Positions 47,871 to 56,409 of a DNA stretch of 64,000 nt are shown piece by piece. The stretch is from Melaminivora jejuensis (GTDB lineage: Bacteria; Pseudomonadota; Gammaproteobacteria; Burkholderiales; Burkholderiaceae_C), in NCBI RefSeq assembly GCF_017811175.1, contig NZ_JACWIJ010000002.1, positions 2,976,001 through 3,040,000 on the forward strand. Direction: 5' to 3'. The translations under genes and the position numbers were made by a program. How positions within the stretch are numbered: the first letter of the stretch is position 1; every line of letters begins with the position of its first letter. Under the pieces are notes generated by a model. That model did not search any database, was not told the DNA's origin, and saw only the letters and a list, made by a program, of their open reading frames with translations.

Positions 47871-50800
47871 ATGTGCTCTTTGTTTCCCAATGCACCAAGC
47901 GCGCCCTGACGGAGACGCGCCGTGTCCTGGATCAGTTCGCCGAACGTCGGGGCGAGCGCACCTGGCAGACACCCATTACCCGCGACGGGCTGGACAGCGT
48001 GCGCCGCCTGCTGCGCCAGAGCGCGCGCAAGAACACGGCAGTGGCCTGCCACTGGATACGCGGGCGCGACCACAGTGAGCTGCTGTGGATCGTCGGAGAT
48101 GCCAGCCAGTTCAACGATCAAGGTGCTGTGCCCACCAATACCACAGCCAGCAACGTACTGCGTGCAGGCGACGAGAACGCTTGGCATCACCTGCCGTTGA
48201 TGACTGCCATGGCGGCACTGGCTGCCTTGCTGCACGACCTGGGCAAGGCCACACAGGCGTTTCAAGATCGGCTGCGCCAACCGCATGGACGCCAGCCCAA
48301 TCACTATCGCCATGAGTGGGTGTCGGTACGCCTGCTGCAGGCGTTCGTGGGACGCGACGATGATGCCGGCTGGCTGCAGCGGCTGGCCGTCTGTGCCGAG
48401 CCGAGCACCGATACACGCACGTTCGAGGCATTGTGGTTGGATGTCAGGAATGGGCGTCTGCTGCGCGACGGCTTGGATACCAATGAAAGTCTCGATGTAC
48501 CCGGTAGCGCCCACAACCCGTTCCGTTGCCTGCCGCCATTGGCCAGCGCCATTGCATGGCTGGTCTTGACCCATCACCGCCTGCCTTGCAAACCTGTTTT
48601 GAGGCCATCGTGTGCCAGCGATATCACTGCAGAAACAGGAGAAAGATTCCTGCCGTTTGGCTGCAAGCCTGCATCAGTCAATAGCGATGAGCTGGATCGG
48701 CTGCTTGATCAGGTACACGCCGATTGGAACGCGCCACGCACCAGCGGGGTGTCTCAGGAAACACTTGAGCGCCACTGGCACTTTCCGCATGGCCTGCCCG
48801 TGAGCACCATCGCTTGGCGTGTACGAGCGGCCCGCTATGCGCGCAAGCTGCTGCAGTGGGCCCAAGCTCCGGGCCACGGCACGGCGCTGGACGATCCGTT
48901 CACCATGCATGTGTCGCGTCTGTGCCTGATGCTGGCTGATCACCACTATTCCAGCATTACGGATCGCCAGCGCCGTCTTCCATATCTGAACGAGGGTTAT
49001 CCCCTTGCTGCCAATACCATCAAAAATAATAGCTGCTCGCGCTCGCAGGACAAGGGCCAGGCCCGTATTTTCAATCAAACTCTAGATGAGCACCTGCTGG
49101 GCGTACAGTCCCATGCCACGCTGGTGGCGCGCTCACTGCCCAGCTTGGCTCGCAGCCTTGCGGCTCTGAGCAACCACAAGCCATTGCGCCGGCGCAGCAC
49201 CGATGTGCGCTTTGCCTGGCAGGACAAAGCCAGCGAGCTGGCTGCCAGTGTGCGAGTGCAAGCCGCGGCGCAGGGGGCCTTTATCGTCAATATGGCCTCC
49301 ACTGGCTGCGGCAAGACGCTGGGCAACGCGCGCATCATGTATGCCCTGGCTGACCCAGCCATCGGTATGCGCTGCGCCTTCGCCATCGGCCTGCGTGCGC
49401 TGACGCTGCAGACCGGACGCAGCTTTCAGCGCGATTTGCAGTTGGGCGAGGAGCAACTGGCCATTCAGGTCGGCGGTGCAGCCAGCCGGGCGCTGTTCGA
49501 ATACTGGGAGCAGCGCGCAGAAGACAGTGGCTCGGCATCGCGCCAGGCACTGACGGACGAGGCCGGCAGCGTGCTCCATGAAGGCAACGACCAGCATCCA
49601 CTGCTGCAGCGCCTGACCGACGATGTGCAGGTGCGCCGTTTGATCGCGGCACCTTTGCTGGTGTGTACCGTGGATCACCTGACGCCCGCCACCGAGAGCC
49701 TGCGCGGCGGTCGGCAGATCGCGCCCATGTTGCGCCTGCTCACCAGCGATCTGGTGCTGGACGAGCCCGACGACTTCGACATGGCCGATCTGCCCGCCCT
49801 GACGCGCCTCGTGCATTGGGCAGGGCTGCTGGGCAGCCGTGTGCTGCTGTCCTCGGCCACCTTGCCGCCTGCTTTGGTGCAAGGGCTGTTTCTGGCCTAC
49901 CGCGCCGGGCGCGCAGTGTTCCAGCGGCACCGCAGTGAGCGCCCAGACGCGCAGGTGGACATCTGCTGCCTGTGGGTGGATGAATTCCACCAAATTACGC
50001 ACCACTGCGCCGATCCGCAGGGCGCGGATTTCCGCTCGGCCCATGGCGCCTATGTCCACCAACGCATGGCACGGCTGCAGCGCGCTGAGGTGCGCCGTCA
50101 ATTGCAAATCGTGCCGCTGCCCCCTGCGCCCGCCCACTGGCAAGGTCTGCACAGGGATGCTCGGCGCACCGAATTTGCCCGTTTGGTGCTGGAGCAGGCA
50201 TGGCAGTTGCACCGGCTGGCGCACAACCGAGTGATCGATCCGCACAGCGGCAAGCACGTCAGCCTGGGCCTGATCCGCATGGCCAATATCGCCCCGCTAT
50301 TCGACGTGGCGCGTGCCATGTACCGGCTGGGTGCGCCTGCGCCCGATGTGCATGTGCATCTGTGCGTGTACCACGCACAGTTTCCGCTGCTGTTGCGCTC
50401 GGCCATCGAGCAGCGGCTCGACACGCTGCTCAACCGCCGCAGCACGCAGGGCGAAGATCCCGTGCTGCAGCGGCCAGGCCTGCGCGCCTGCCTCGATGCT
50501 CACCCGCAGCAGCACCATCTGTTTATCGTGCTGGGCAGTCCGGTCACTGAAGTCGGGCGCGACCATGATTACGACTGGGCGGTGGCCGAGCCCTCTTCCA
50601 TGCGCTCATTGATTCAGTTGGCGGGCCGCATCCGCCGGCACCGGTCTGGTGCTGTGGGCGGCGTGAACATGGCGGTGCTTGGCAGCAACCTGAGACATTA
50701 CGAGCACCCGGACGAGGCGGCCTTCTGCAAGCCGGGCTTCGAAACCGATGATCCGCCCTTCCGGCTCAAATCGCATGGACTGCAACACCTGCTGGCACGC

Positions 50801-51382
50801 GAGCTGCAGAGTGCTGACCCCTGGCCAGTGGATGCACGGCCTCGCATCGCCCTGGCATCCGACAGGCTTCAGCCCAGACACTCGTTGGCTGATCTGGAGC
50901 ACGCCCGAATGCATGACGCCATGCTGCGGCGCCCGGACGGCAGCACTGGTGCCACACCCGTGGTGCGCGCTGCCAGCCTGCAGTGGGCACACCCTGAGTG
51001 CCTGTGGCTCACTGGTGTGCTGCCGCAGTACCAGCGTTTTCGCCATGACACCCAGCCGCGCGAGGAAGTGGTACTGCTGCCGGACGATGATGAGCAAGAG
51101 TTCAAGTTGCACCGCATAGCGGCGGGCGAACGCAGGGGCGACACGCTCTATGTTCCTGTGCATGATGGGCTGTGTCACAGCGTGCCCGAACGTGAGCTGA
51201 CATCCTCCAGCGTCTCGCCGTGGTTGCAGATCGATTTGATGGATGAATTGACAACGTTGGCGCAAGCCCAGGGTCAGTCACTGCGCCGCTGCGCTGAACG
51301 CCACCTCACCGCCAGCCTGCCGCGCAGCGAGCTCAACGGCTGGTGGTTCCACGAAGCTCTGGGATTTGCCGTCAGGCGCTGA
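47867..51382 (+). CDS. cas3: Type I-F Cas2-Cas3 fusion helicase-nuclease
   Basis: 1171 residues. Residues 1-~100 are the Cas2 domain (MNVLFVSQCTKRALTETRRV). An HD nuclease region with LLHDLGKATQAFQDRL lies near residue 122. The SF2 helicase has Walker A MASTGCGKTLGNARIM (~478) and the DEPD box LVLDEPDDFD (~630), then SVLLSSATLPPALVQG-like LLSSATLPPALVQG and QLAGRIRRH. It degrades DNA marked by the Csy complex. A dispersed element is inserted in frame near residues 384-402 (NTIKNNSCSRSQDKGQARIF). The next csy genes are separated from it by the higBA pair. Confidence 0.95.
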   Translation: MNVLFVSQCTKRALTETRRVLDQFAERRGERTWQTPITRDGLDSVRRLLRQSARKNTAVACHWIRGRDHSELLWIVGDASQFNDQGAVPTNTTASNVLRAGDENAWHHLPLMTAMAALAALLHDLGKATQAFQDRLRQPHGRQPNHYRHEWVSVRLLQAFVGRDDDAGWLQRLAVCAEPSTDTRTFEALWLDVRNGRLLRDGLDTNESLDVPGSAHNPFRCLPPLASAIAWLVLTHHRLPCKPVLRPSCASDITAETGERFLPFGCKPASVNSDELDRLLDQVHADWNAPRTSGVSQETLERHWHFPHGLPVSTIAWRVRAARYARKLLQWAQAPGHGTALDDPFTMHVSRLCLMLADHHYSSITDRQRRLPYLNEGYPLAANTIKNNSCSRSQDKGQARIFNQTLDEHLLGVQSHATLVARSLPSLARSLAALSNHKPLRRRSTDVRFAWQDKASELAASVRVQAAAQGAFIVNMASTGCGKTLGNARIMYALADPAIGMRCAFAIGLRALTLQTGRSFQRDLQLGEEQLAIQVGGAASRALFEYWEQRAEDSGSASRQALTDEAGSVLHEGNDQHPLLQRLTDDVQVRRLIAAPLLVCTVDHLTPATESLRGGRQIAPMLRLLTSDLVLDEPDDFDMADLPALTRLVHWAGLLGSRVLLSSATLPPALVQGLFLAYRAGRAVFQRHRSERPDAQVDICCLWVDEFHQITHHCADPQGADFRSAHGAYVHQRMARLQRAEVRRQLQIVPLPPAPAHWQGLHRDARRTEFARLVLEQAWQLHRLAHNRVIDPHSGKHVSLGLIRMANIAPLFDVARAMYRLGAPAPDVHVHLCVYHAQFPLLLRSAIEQRLDTLLNRRSTQGEDPVLQRPGLRACLDAHPQQHHLFIVLGSPVTEVGRDHDYDWAVAEPSSMRSLIQLAGRIRRHRSGAVGGVNMAVLGSNLRHYEHPDEAAFCKPGFETDDPPFRLKSHGLQHLLARELQSADPWPVDARPRIALASDRLQPRHSLADLEHARMHDAMLRRPDGSTGATPVVRAASLQWAHPECLWLTGVLPQYQRFRHDTQPREEVVLLPDDDEQEFKLHRIAAGERRGDTLYVPVHDGLCHSVPERELTSSSVSPWLQIDLMDELTTLAQAQGQSLRRCAERHLTASLPRSELNGWWFHEALGFAVRR
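49018..49075 (-). repeat. Dispersed ~60-bp element, copy 13, inside cas2-3
   Basis: Reverse orientation: ATCAAAAATAATAGCTGCTC, GCGCTCGCAGGACAAGGGCC, ending CCCGTATTTTCAATC. It is in frame with cas2-3 and adds no stop. It is more diverged than most copies. Confidence 0.65.
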
Positions 51383-51397
51383 GGCGTCTTATGTGCC

Positions 51398-51712
51398 TCA
51401 TGCCGGGTGCAGTTGCATGGGCTGCACTGCCAGCACGGCCTGCTGCAGTGCTTCATCCATCTGCGCCATACGCAAGTCATAGGCCGTCTGCAGGTTCAGC
51501 CACGACTGTGGATCGCCGCCAAAAAAACGGCATAGACGCAGTGCCGTATCGGCAGTGATACCCCGGCGCCCCAGCACGATGTCATTGATGCGCGATGCCG
51601 GCACGCGCAACTGCCGGGCCAGCGCGTTGGCGCTCAGCGCCAGCGGCTTGAGGTAATCCTCACGCAGTACTTCGCCAGGATGTACGGGGCGCATACCGTT
51701 CTTGAACATCAC
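51398..51712 (-). CDS. higA: HigA-type antitoxin (XRE helix-turn-helix)
   Basis: 104 residues. RPVHPGEVLREDYLKPLALS is the hallmark HigA/VapI start, followed by the helix-turn-helix (SANALARQLRVPASRINDIV, LGRRGITADTALRLCRFFGG) and PQSWLNLQTAYDLRMAQ. It should neutralise HigB and repress its own promoter. It follows higB with a 27-bp gap, the typical toxin-first higBA order. It lies antisense between cas2-3 and csy1, with its stop 15 bp from the cas2-3 stop. Confidence 0.93.
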   Translation of the reverse strand: MMFKNGMRPVHPGEVLREDYLKPLALSANALARQLRVPASRINDIVLGRRGITADTALRLCRFFGGDPQSWLNLQTAYDLRMAQMDEALQQAVLAVQPMQLHPA

Positions 51713-51739
51713 TTTTCTCCTTGCGGCCTGTCTGTGACA

Positions 51740-52021
51740 TCAGTGGTAATCGACGATCTCCACCTGGGCAGGCCCCTCGTCCATCCAGACAAAACATACA
51801 CGCCACTGGGCATTGATGCGAATGCTGTGCTGCCCCTGGCGATCGCCGGTCAGCGCCTCCAACCGGTTGCCCGGCGGGCTACGCAGGAAGTCCAGTGTGG
51901 CCGCCGCGTCCCGTTGCACCAGTTTGCGCTCCGCCACCGCCTGGATATTGGCGAAGCGGCGCGTCTTGCCGCTGGTGAACAGCCGCTGGGTGTCTGGACA
52001 TTGGAATGAAACGACGGCCAT
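51740..52021 (-). CDS. higB: HigB-type toxin (RelE/ParE superfamily mRNA interferase)
   Basis: 93 residues. The HigB pattern is visible: SFQCPDTQRLFTSGKTRRFA, RKLVQRDAAATLDFLRSPPG, NRLEALTGDRQGQHSIRINA and QWRVCFVWMDEGPAQVEIVD. HigB cleaves mRNA on the ribosome. It is first in the two-gene minus-strand operon with higA. Its 5' leader contains a single type I-F repeat-like hairpin, and its upstream region is shared with the divergent csy1. No clear Shine-Dalgarno precedes the ATG at 52021. Confidence 0.92.
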   Translation of the reverse strand: MAVVSFQCPDTQRLFTSGKTRRFANIQAVAERKLVQRDAAATLDFLRSPPGNRLEALTGDRQGQHSIRINAQWRVCFVWMDEGPAQVEIVDYH

Positions 52022-52022
52022 G

Positions 52023-52054
52023 GGCGTGCGCCATTGGCTGGGGCTTACCGGTCA
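52023..52054 (-). other. Possible 32-nt pseudo-spacer following the I-F repeat-like hairpin
   Basis: Read on the minus strand, the 32 nt after the 8-nt handle position end one base before the higB ATG. This is the same length as every I-F spacer in the array at 56410. I found no matching target in the window by eye, and no second repeat follows. Its guide role is a guess from position and length. Confidence 0.3.
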
Positions 52055-52082
52055 TCGGCAAGCTGCCTTTGCGGCAGAACAA
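52055..52082 (-). repeat. Single degenerate type I-F CRISPR repeat with Cas6f hairpin, in the higBA leader
   Basis: On the minus strand the core CTGCCGCAAAGGCAGCT matches the array repeat core CTGCCGCATAGGCAGCT at 16 of 17 positions. The 28-nt alignment matches 19 of 28; both flanks are diverged. The Cas6f/Csy4 stem CTGCC...GGCAG (52063-52077) is intact. It is transcribed, if at all, as the 5' leader of higB. A chance match of this quality inside the same locus is improbable, so it is probably a retained regulatory repeat. Confidence 0.75.
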
Positions 52083-52083
52083 G

Positions 52084-52102
52084 AAATCGTCACTGACGAT
52101 TT
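52084..52102. promoter_or_regulatory. Perfect operator-like palindrome between higB and csy1
   Basis: AAATCGTCACTGACGATTT has two 8-bp arms around ACT. A second copy at 52122-52140 matches at 14 of 19 positions. Such paired sites are typical operators for HigA-type antitoxins. They lie between two divergent genes and could control both. Confidence 0.65.
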
Positions 52103-52121
52103 TCTGAGCTGCTTTTTCAGC

Positions 52122-52140
52122 AGATCTTCACTTACGATGG
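52122..52140. promoter_or_regulatory. Second, imperfect copy of the operator-like site, overlapping a possible csy1 promoter
   Basis: AGATCTTCACTTACGATGG aligns with the perfect palindrome at 52084-52102 at 14 of 19 positions, 38 bp away. TACGAT within it could be a -10 hexamer for csy1, whose start is at 52172. Confidence 0.45.
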
Positions 52141-52171
52141 TGTGAAATTTTACCAAGCAGGAGGAGGTCAA

Positions 52172-53532
52172 GTGACAGACGATCCAGAACAACCGGGCGG
52201 CCATGCCAGCTATCGAGCGGCGATTGCCGCTTTTTTGCAGGAGCGATTGCAGGGCAAGCTCGACAAACTCAAGGACTACGCTGGGCGCGAAGAATTGCTT
52301 TCTCAGCACCAGCCTTCAAACTGGATCGCTGACGCTGCCAAGCGCGTCTCGCAGATCCAAGCTGTCACCCACTCTCTGAAGCCCATCCATCCGGATGCAC
52401 GCGGCACGAACCTTTATGTGGAGCCAGTCACCTTGCCGCAGCGTCTCGAACTGGGGAGCCATGCCCTGGGAGAACGGTTCGCTGGCGACGTGGTGGGTAA
52501 TGCTGCTGCGCTGGACGTATATAAATTTCTCAGATTGGAAGTCAATGGTCGCAGCCTGCTTGCGGCCCTGATGGCTGAAGATACCGAGGCACTGGCGGCG
52601 CTGCATAGTGATGCGAAACAAGCGCAGGCCCTGCGCGATGCCTTTGTCGCCCTGACCCTGCCGCGCACTGGCGGCTCCGCCAGCCATACCCTGGCCAAGC
52701 AGTTGTACTGGCTGATCGGCACCGACGCCTGTACCGACGGCGCCTACACCCTTTTGGCCCCGCTGTACGCCACCTCGCTGGCCCATGCAGTCCACGCTCA
52801 GATACAGGAGGATCGTTTTGGGGCGGCCAACAAGGCAGCGCGCATAGCCAGAAAAGAACGCAGGTGGCACGACGGCGAGTTCCACGACTACCCTGCATTG
52901 GCGGTACAGAACATGGGTGGTACCAAGCCGCAAAACATCAGCCAGCTCAATAGCGAGCGCAGGGGCATGAACTACTTGCTGTCATCCTTGCCACCGCAAT
53001 GGCGCCCTGATGGATTACGGTTGCCGGTCAACGCAGATTCGATATTTCAGCGCCTGTTCGGCGCGCGCCCTGCAGTGCGCCAGGCATTGCGTGCCTTGCG
53101 CCAACTGCTGGAGTCCGACCCGGTGGCCAATCAGCGCACCCGCCAGCAGCGTGACGAATGGGTGAGCGTGCTGCTCGGCGAACTGGTGGCCATGGCGGCG
53201 GAGCTGGAGCAGGCCCTGCCCCCGGATGGAGCACCGAGACTCGCTTTGCCGACCTGAGCCGTGAAGAAAAGCTCTGGCTCGACCCGCTGCGTGCAGAGCT
53301 GCCCGAAGAGGAAGAGTTTGCCCAAGAATGGCTCGCCATGGACTGGCCCGATGCCATCGGCAAGCGTTTCGGCAACTGGCTCAATGCCCAGTTGGAAGGC
53401 CAGCTGCATCTGGGCGATATCGAGCTGCGCGCCTGGAAGCACGAACTGTTGACCGACGAGGACGGCTTCACCCAGCAACTTCGCGAGCGGCGCAGTCATA
53501 TCCGCGCAGCGCGCAAGGAGGCACAGGTATGA
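52172..53532 (+). pseudogene. csy1: Type I-F Csy1 (Cas8f), frameshifted
   Basis: GTG start at 52172 behind AGGAGGAGG; an earlier in-frame GTG at 52142 has no such site. The first ~350 codons read to LVAMAAELEQALPP; the rest (GWSTETRFADLSREEKLWLD...RAARKEAQV) is in another frame. One additional C in CCCCC 53219-53223 restores ~453 residues, the normal Csy1 length. Csy1 is the large subunit that recognises the PAM and the crRNA 5' handle with Csy2. The stop overlaps the csy2 start (ATGA). It is the first gene after higBA and begins the csy1-4 operon. Confidence 0.93.
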
Positions 53533-54599
53533 GCCAGGCCATTCTCGTGCTGCCGCATCTGCACATCCAGAACGCCAATGCCATCGGCAGCCCGCTCACG
53601 CACGGCTTTCCATCGATCACCGCCTTCACGGGACTGATGTGGGCGCTGGAGCGCAAGCTCACGCAGGCAGGTGTGCCGCTGCAATTGCAGGGCGTGGGTG
53701 TGATCTGCCATGACCATCAAGAGCAGGTGACCCGGGGGTATGTGCGTAGCTTCAACCTCACGCGCAATCCAGTTGGCAAGGACGGCAACACCGCCGCCAT
53801 CGTCGAAGAAGGCCGTATGCACCTGCAGCTGACACTGGTGCTGGCCGTGGCTGAAAAGCGTGCTCGCGATGCACCGGCTGCATTGGTGCCCGGCAATGAG
53901 ACTCAACTGGCCGAGTGGGCCCACCGCGCCGGCGATGTACTGGCTGCCATGCGGGTAGCCGGTGGCAGTGTGCTGCCACCTCGCCCCATGCCGGGGCGGC
54001 GCGTACGCCCATGGCTGGCCATCGTCGCGCAAGACCCACAGGCCGCTGCCAGCCAGTTCCAGCGCTGGCGCCGGCAGTGGCTGCCGGGCTTTGCCTTGGT
54101 CGGACGCGATGACGTGCTGGCCCACCGTCTGCAACACCTGCGCGCCAGTCGCCCCGAGGCCACGCTGCTGGACGCCTGGCTGCATGCCGCGCGCTTCAAC
54201 TACCAGCCCATGACCGACGAGGCGGGCCAGCCACCACCCGACGGCAAAGTGCTGTGGGAAGACCCGCTGCGTCCCAAGGGCAGCGGTTGGGTGGTGCCCA
54301 TTTCTGTCGGCTATGCGGCGCTGGAGACTTCAGCCCACGCGGCAGGCCAAGTCCGCAACGCCCGTGATACAGCGCTGCCGCTGCGCTTTGTGGAGTCGGT
54401 CTATTCATTCGGCCAATGGATCAGCCCACATCGGCTGCATAGCCTGGAGCATTTGCTGTGGCGCCCTGAAACCGACGCAACGCTTGGCCTGTACCGCTGC
54501 CGCAGCGGCTACCCGGCACCGGTGGCGGATGAGGCAGTCACTCCGGAAAATTGGTTGTCCCTTGCGGATGACGATGACGATATCTACCACTACACCTGA
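53529..54599 (+). CDS. csy2: Type I-F Csy2 (Cas5f)
   Basis: 356 residues from ATG 53529, coupled to csy1. Typical Csy2 start AILVLPHLHIQNANAIGSPL, then HGFPSITAFTGLMWALERKL, with a RAMP-like fold, and FVESVYSFGQWISPHRLHSL near the C-terminus. Csy2 forms a heterodimer with Csy1 that caps the crRNA 5' handle. It is slightly longer than the Pseudomonas protein. It ends in an acidic tail (LADDDDDIYHYT). Confidence 0.94.
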   Translation: MSQAILVLPHLHIQNANAIGSPLTHGFPSITAFTGLMWALERKLTQAGVPLQLQGVGVICHDHQEQVTRGYVRSFNLTRNPVGKDGNTAAIVEEGRMHLQLTLVLAVAEKRARDAPAALVPGNETQLAEWAHRAGDVLAAMRVAGGSVLPPRPMPGRRVRPWLAIVAQDPQAAASQFQRWRRQWLPGFALVGRDDVLAHRLQHLRASRPEATLLDAWLHAARFNYQPMTDEAGQPPPDGKVLWEDPLRPKGSGWVVPISVGYAALETSAHAAGQVRNARDTALPLRFVESVYSFGQWISPHRLHSLEHLLWRPETDATLGLYRCRSGYPAPVADEAVTPENWLSLADDDDDIYHYT

Positions 54600-54665
54600 A
54601 TCCGTCTTTGCTTGCTGTTCGCTGGCTGATTGATTGAACCATTTATTCATTGAAAGACTACGACC

Positions 54666-55690
54666 ATGAGCGACAAACTTACCACTGCCTCTGTATTGGC
54701 TTTCGAGCGCAAGCTCGACCCCTCAGATGCCGTGCTTTATGCGGGCCGCTGGGAAGACCGTGCCCAATCGCACAGTTGGCAGCCTCTCAGCGTCCAGACG
54801 AAATCCGTGCGCGGCACTATCAGCAACCGACTCAAAGCCAAGGATCAGGATCCAGTCAAGTTGGACGCAGCCATCGAAAATCCCAACTTGCAAACAGTCG
54901 ATATCGCCGCATTGCCTGCGCAAGCGGATACCCTCAAAGTGCAGTTCACCCTTCGTGTGCTTGGCGGCACAGGTACGCCATCGGCCTGTAACAGCGCTCC
55001 ATATCGAGCCAAACTGCTGGCCACTGTGCAGGGCTATGTGCAGCAGCATGGCTTCGCCGAGCTTGCCCGCCGCTATGCCGCCAACTTGGCCAATGGCCGC
55101 TTTTTGTGGCGTAACCGCCTGGGCGCCGAAAGCGTGGCCGTGACGGTTGAGCAGATGCAGGGTGGCGGTTCTGTAAAAACGTGGGATTTTGATGCCCTAT
55201 CCCTTGATACACGTACGCTGCTAGCTATCAATAACGAAGCAAAAGGCTTGGAGGAGCTAGGTCAGGTCATCGCTGGTGGATTGGCAGGATCGGGCCATGT
55301 GTTGCTGCGAGTCACTGCTTTTGTGCGCCAAGGAGCGGGCCAAGAAGTCTTCCCCTCGCAGGAGCTCATTCTTGACAAGGGGGCAGCCGGCAAGAGCAAG
55401 ACGCTCTACCAGGTGGGCGGCGCCGCAGCCATCCATTCGCAAAAGATCGGCAATGCGCTACGCACCATCGACACCTGGTACGAGGGAGCCGAATCATTGG
55501 GGCCGATCGCCGTGGAGCCCTACGGTTCTGTCACGACCCAGGGCCGAGCCTACCGCCAGCCCAAGCAGAAAATGGACTTCTACACCTTGCTGGATAACTG
55601 GTTGCTCAAGGATCAGGCGCCACCCGTGGAACAGCAGCATTTCGTGATGGCTGTGCTCATTCGGGGGGTGTGTTTGGTGATGCCAGTTGA
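54666..55690 (+). pseudogene. csy3: Type I-F Csy3 (Cas7f) backbone subunit, frameshifted near the 3' end
   Basis: Strong match to Csy3: [87 protein letters not shown] and [20 protein letters not shown]. Six copies coat the crRNA spacer. The frame continues to 55724 with a false tail. One additional G in the GGGGGG run at 55663-55668 restores [11 protein letters not shown] with a stop at 55688-55690, matching the family C-terminus, and gives ~341 residues. csy4 then starts 14 bp later. Confidence 0.94.
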
Positions 55691-55704
55691 GCAAGGACGC
55701 AGCA

Positions 55705-56280
55705 ATGACTACGCACTACATTGACATCTGTCTGCTGCCAGACCCCGAGTTCAGTCAGGCACACCTGATGGGAGCTTTGGTGGCCAAGCTGCACCGCGCA
55801 CTGGTACAGCGTGCCAGCGGCAGCATCGGGGTGAGCTTTCCGGAGCATGTGGATGCACCCCGGCAACAGCGCTCGTTGGGCAAGGTATTGCGTCTGCACG
55901 GTACAGCCTTGGCGCTGCAGGCCCTGATGGCACAGCCGTGGCTACAGGGCATGAGTGACCATGTGCGGCTGTCGCCTGCAGCAGATGCACCGCCGGATGC
56001 ACCACACCGGCTGGTGGTACGCCGCCAGTTCAAGACCAGTGCCGAACGCTTGCGCCGCCGTCGCATGCAGCGCAAGGGTGAGACTGCCGCCCAGGCTGCT
56101 GCCGTCATCCCCGACAGCGTGCAGCGCAGACCAGATTTGCCATACGTCCAACTGCGAAGTGCCAGCACGGGTCATCCGTTCTGTCTGTTCCTGGAGCACA
56201 AGCCATTGCTTGCCAGCCCTGTGACTGGAGAGTTCAATGCTTATGGATTGGGGCCTCTGGCGAGCATCCCCTGGTTCTGA
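55705..56280 (+). CDS. cas6f: Type I-F Cas6f (Csy4) crRNA-processing endoribonuclease
   Basis: 191 residues from ATG 55705 with AAGGA upstream. Start [20 protein letters not shown]; the general-base His corresponds to AKLHRAL (~residue 30) and the catalytic Ser to RSASTGHPF (~155). The Arg-rich RNA-binding helix is [14 protein letters not shown] and the C-terminus IPWF is typical. It cuts the array transcript at the CTGCC...GGCAG hairpin, leaving the CTCAGAAA handle. Its hairpin also occurs in the higBA leader. Confidence 0.96.
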   Translation: MTTHYIDICLLPDPEFSQAHLMGALVAKLHRALVQRASGSIGVSFPEHVDAPRQQRSLGKVLRLHGTALALQALMAQPWLQGMSDHVRLSPAADAPPDAPHRLVVRRQFKTSAERLRRRRMQRKGETAAQAAAVIPDSVQRRPDLPYVQLRSASTGHPFCLFLEHKPLLASPVTGEFNAYGLGPLASIPWF

Positions 56281-56409
56281 CCCTTTTTTTCTTGGTTGGA
56301 AAATTTCATTGTGAATCAATGACTTGCGTGTAGAGGGGAAAATTGGGCCGCAGGGACGAGTAAGTCCTTTTTTCTTTTAAAAACAAGAGCTTGCATCTGT
56401 TAAGTTCGC
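56281..56409 (+). promoter_or_regulatory. Leader of the type I-F array, with an IHF site
   Basis: AT-rich 129-bp region between csy4 and the first repeat. AATCAATGACTTG at 56314-56326 fits the IHF consensus WATCAANNNNTTR exactly. IHF is needed for I-F spacer integration in other systems. TTTTCTTTTAAAAACAAG nearer the array may contain the promoter. Confidence 0.78.

Noticed and set aside
55184..55232. Possible further copy of the dispersed element inside csy3 (CCCTTGATACACGTACGCTG, then CTAGCTATCAATAA)
   Set aside because: The similarity is suggestive, but the encoded segment aligns with a normal Csy3 region with only about four extra residues, so chance or partial similarity cannot be excluded.
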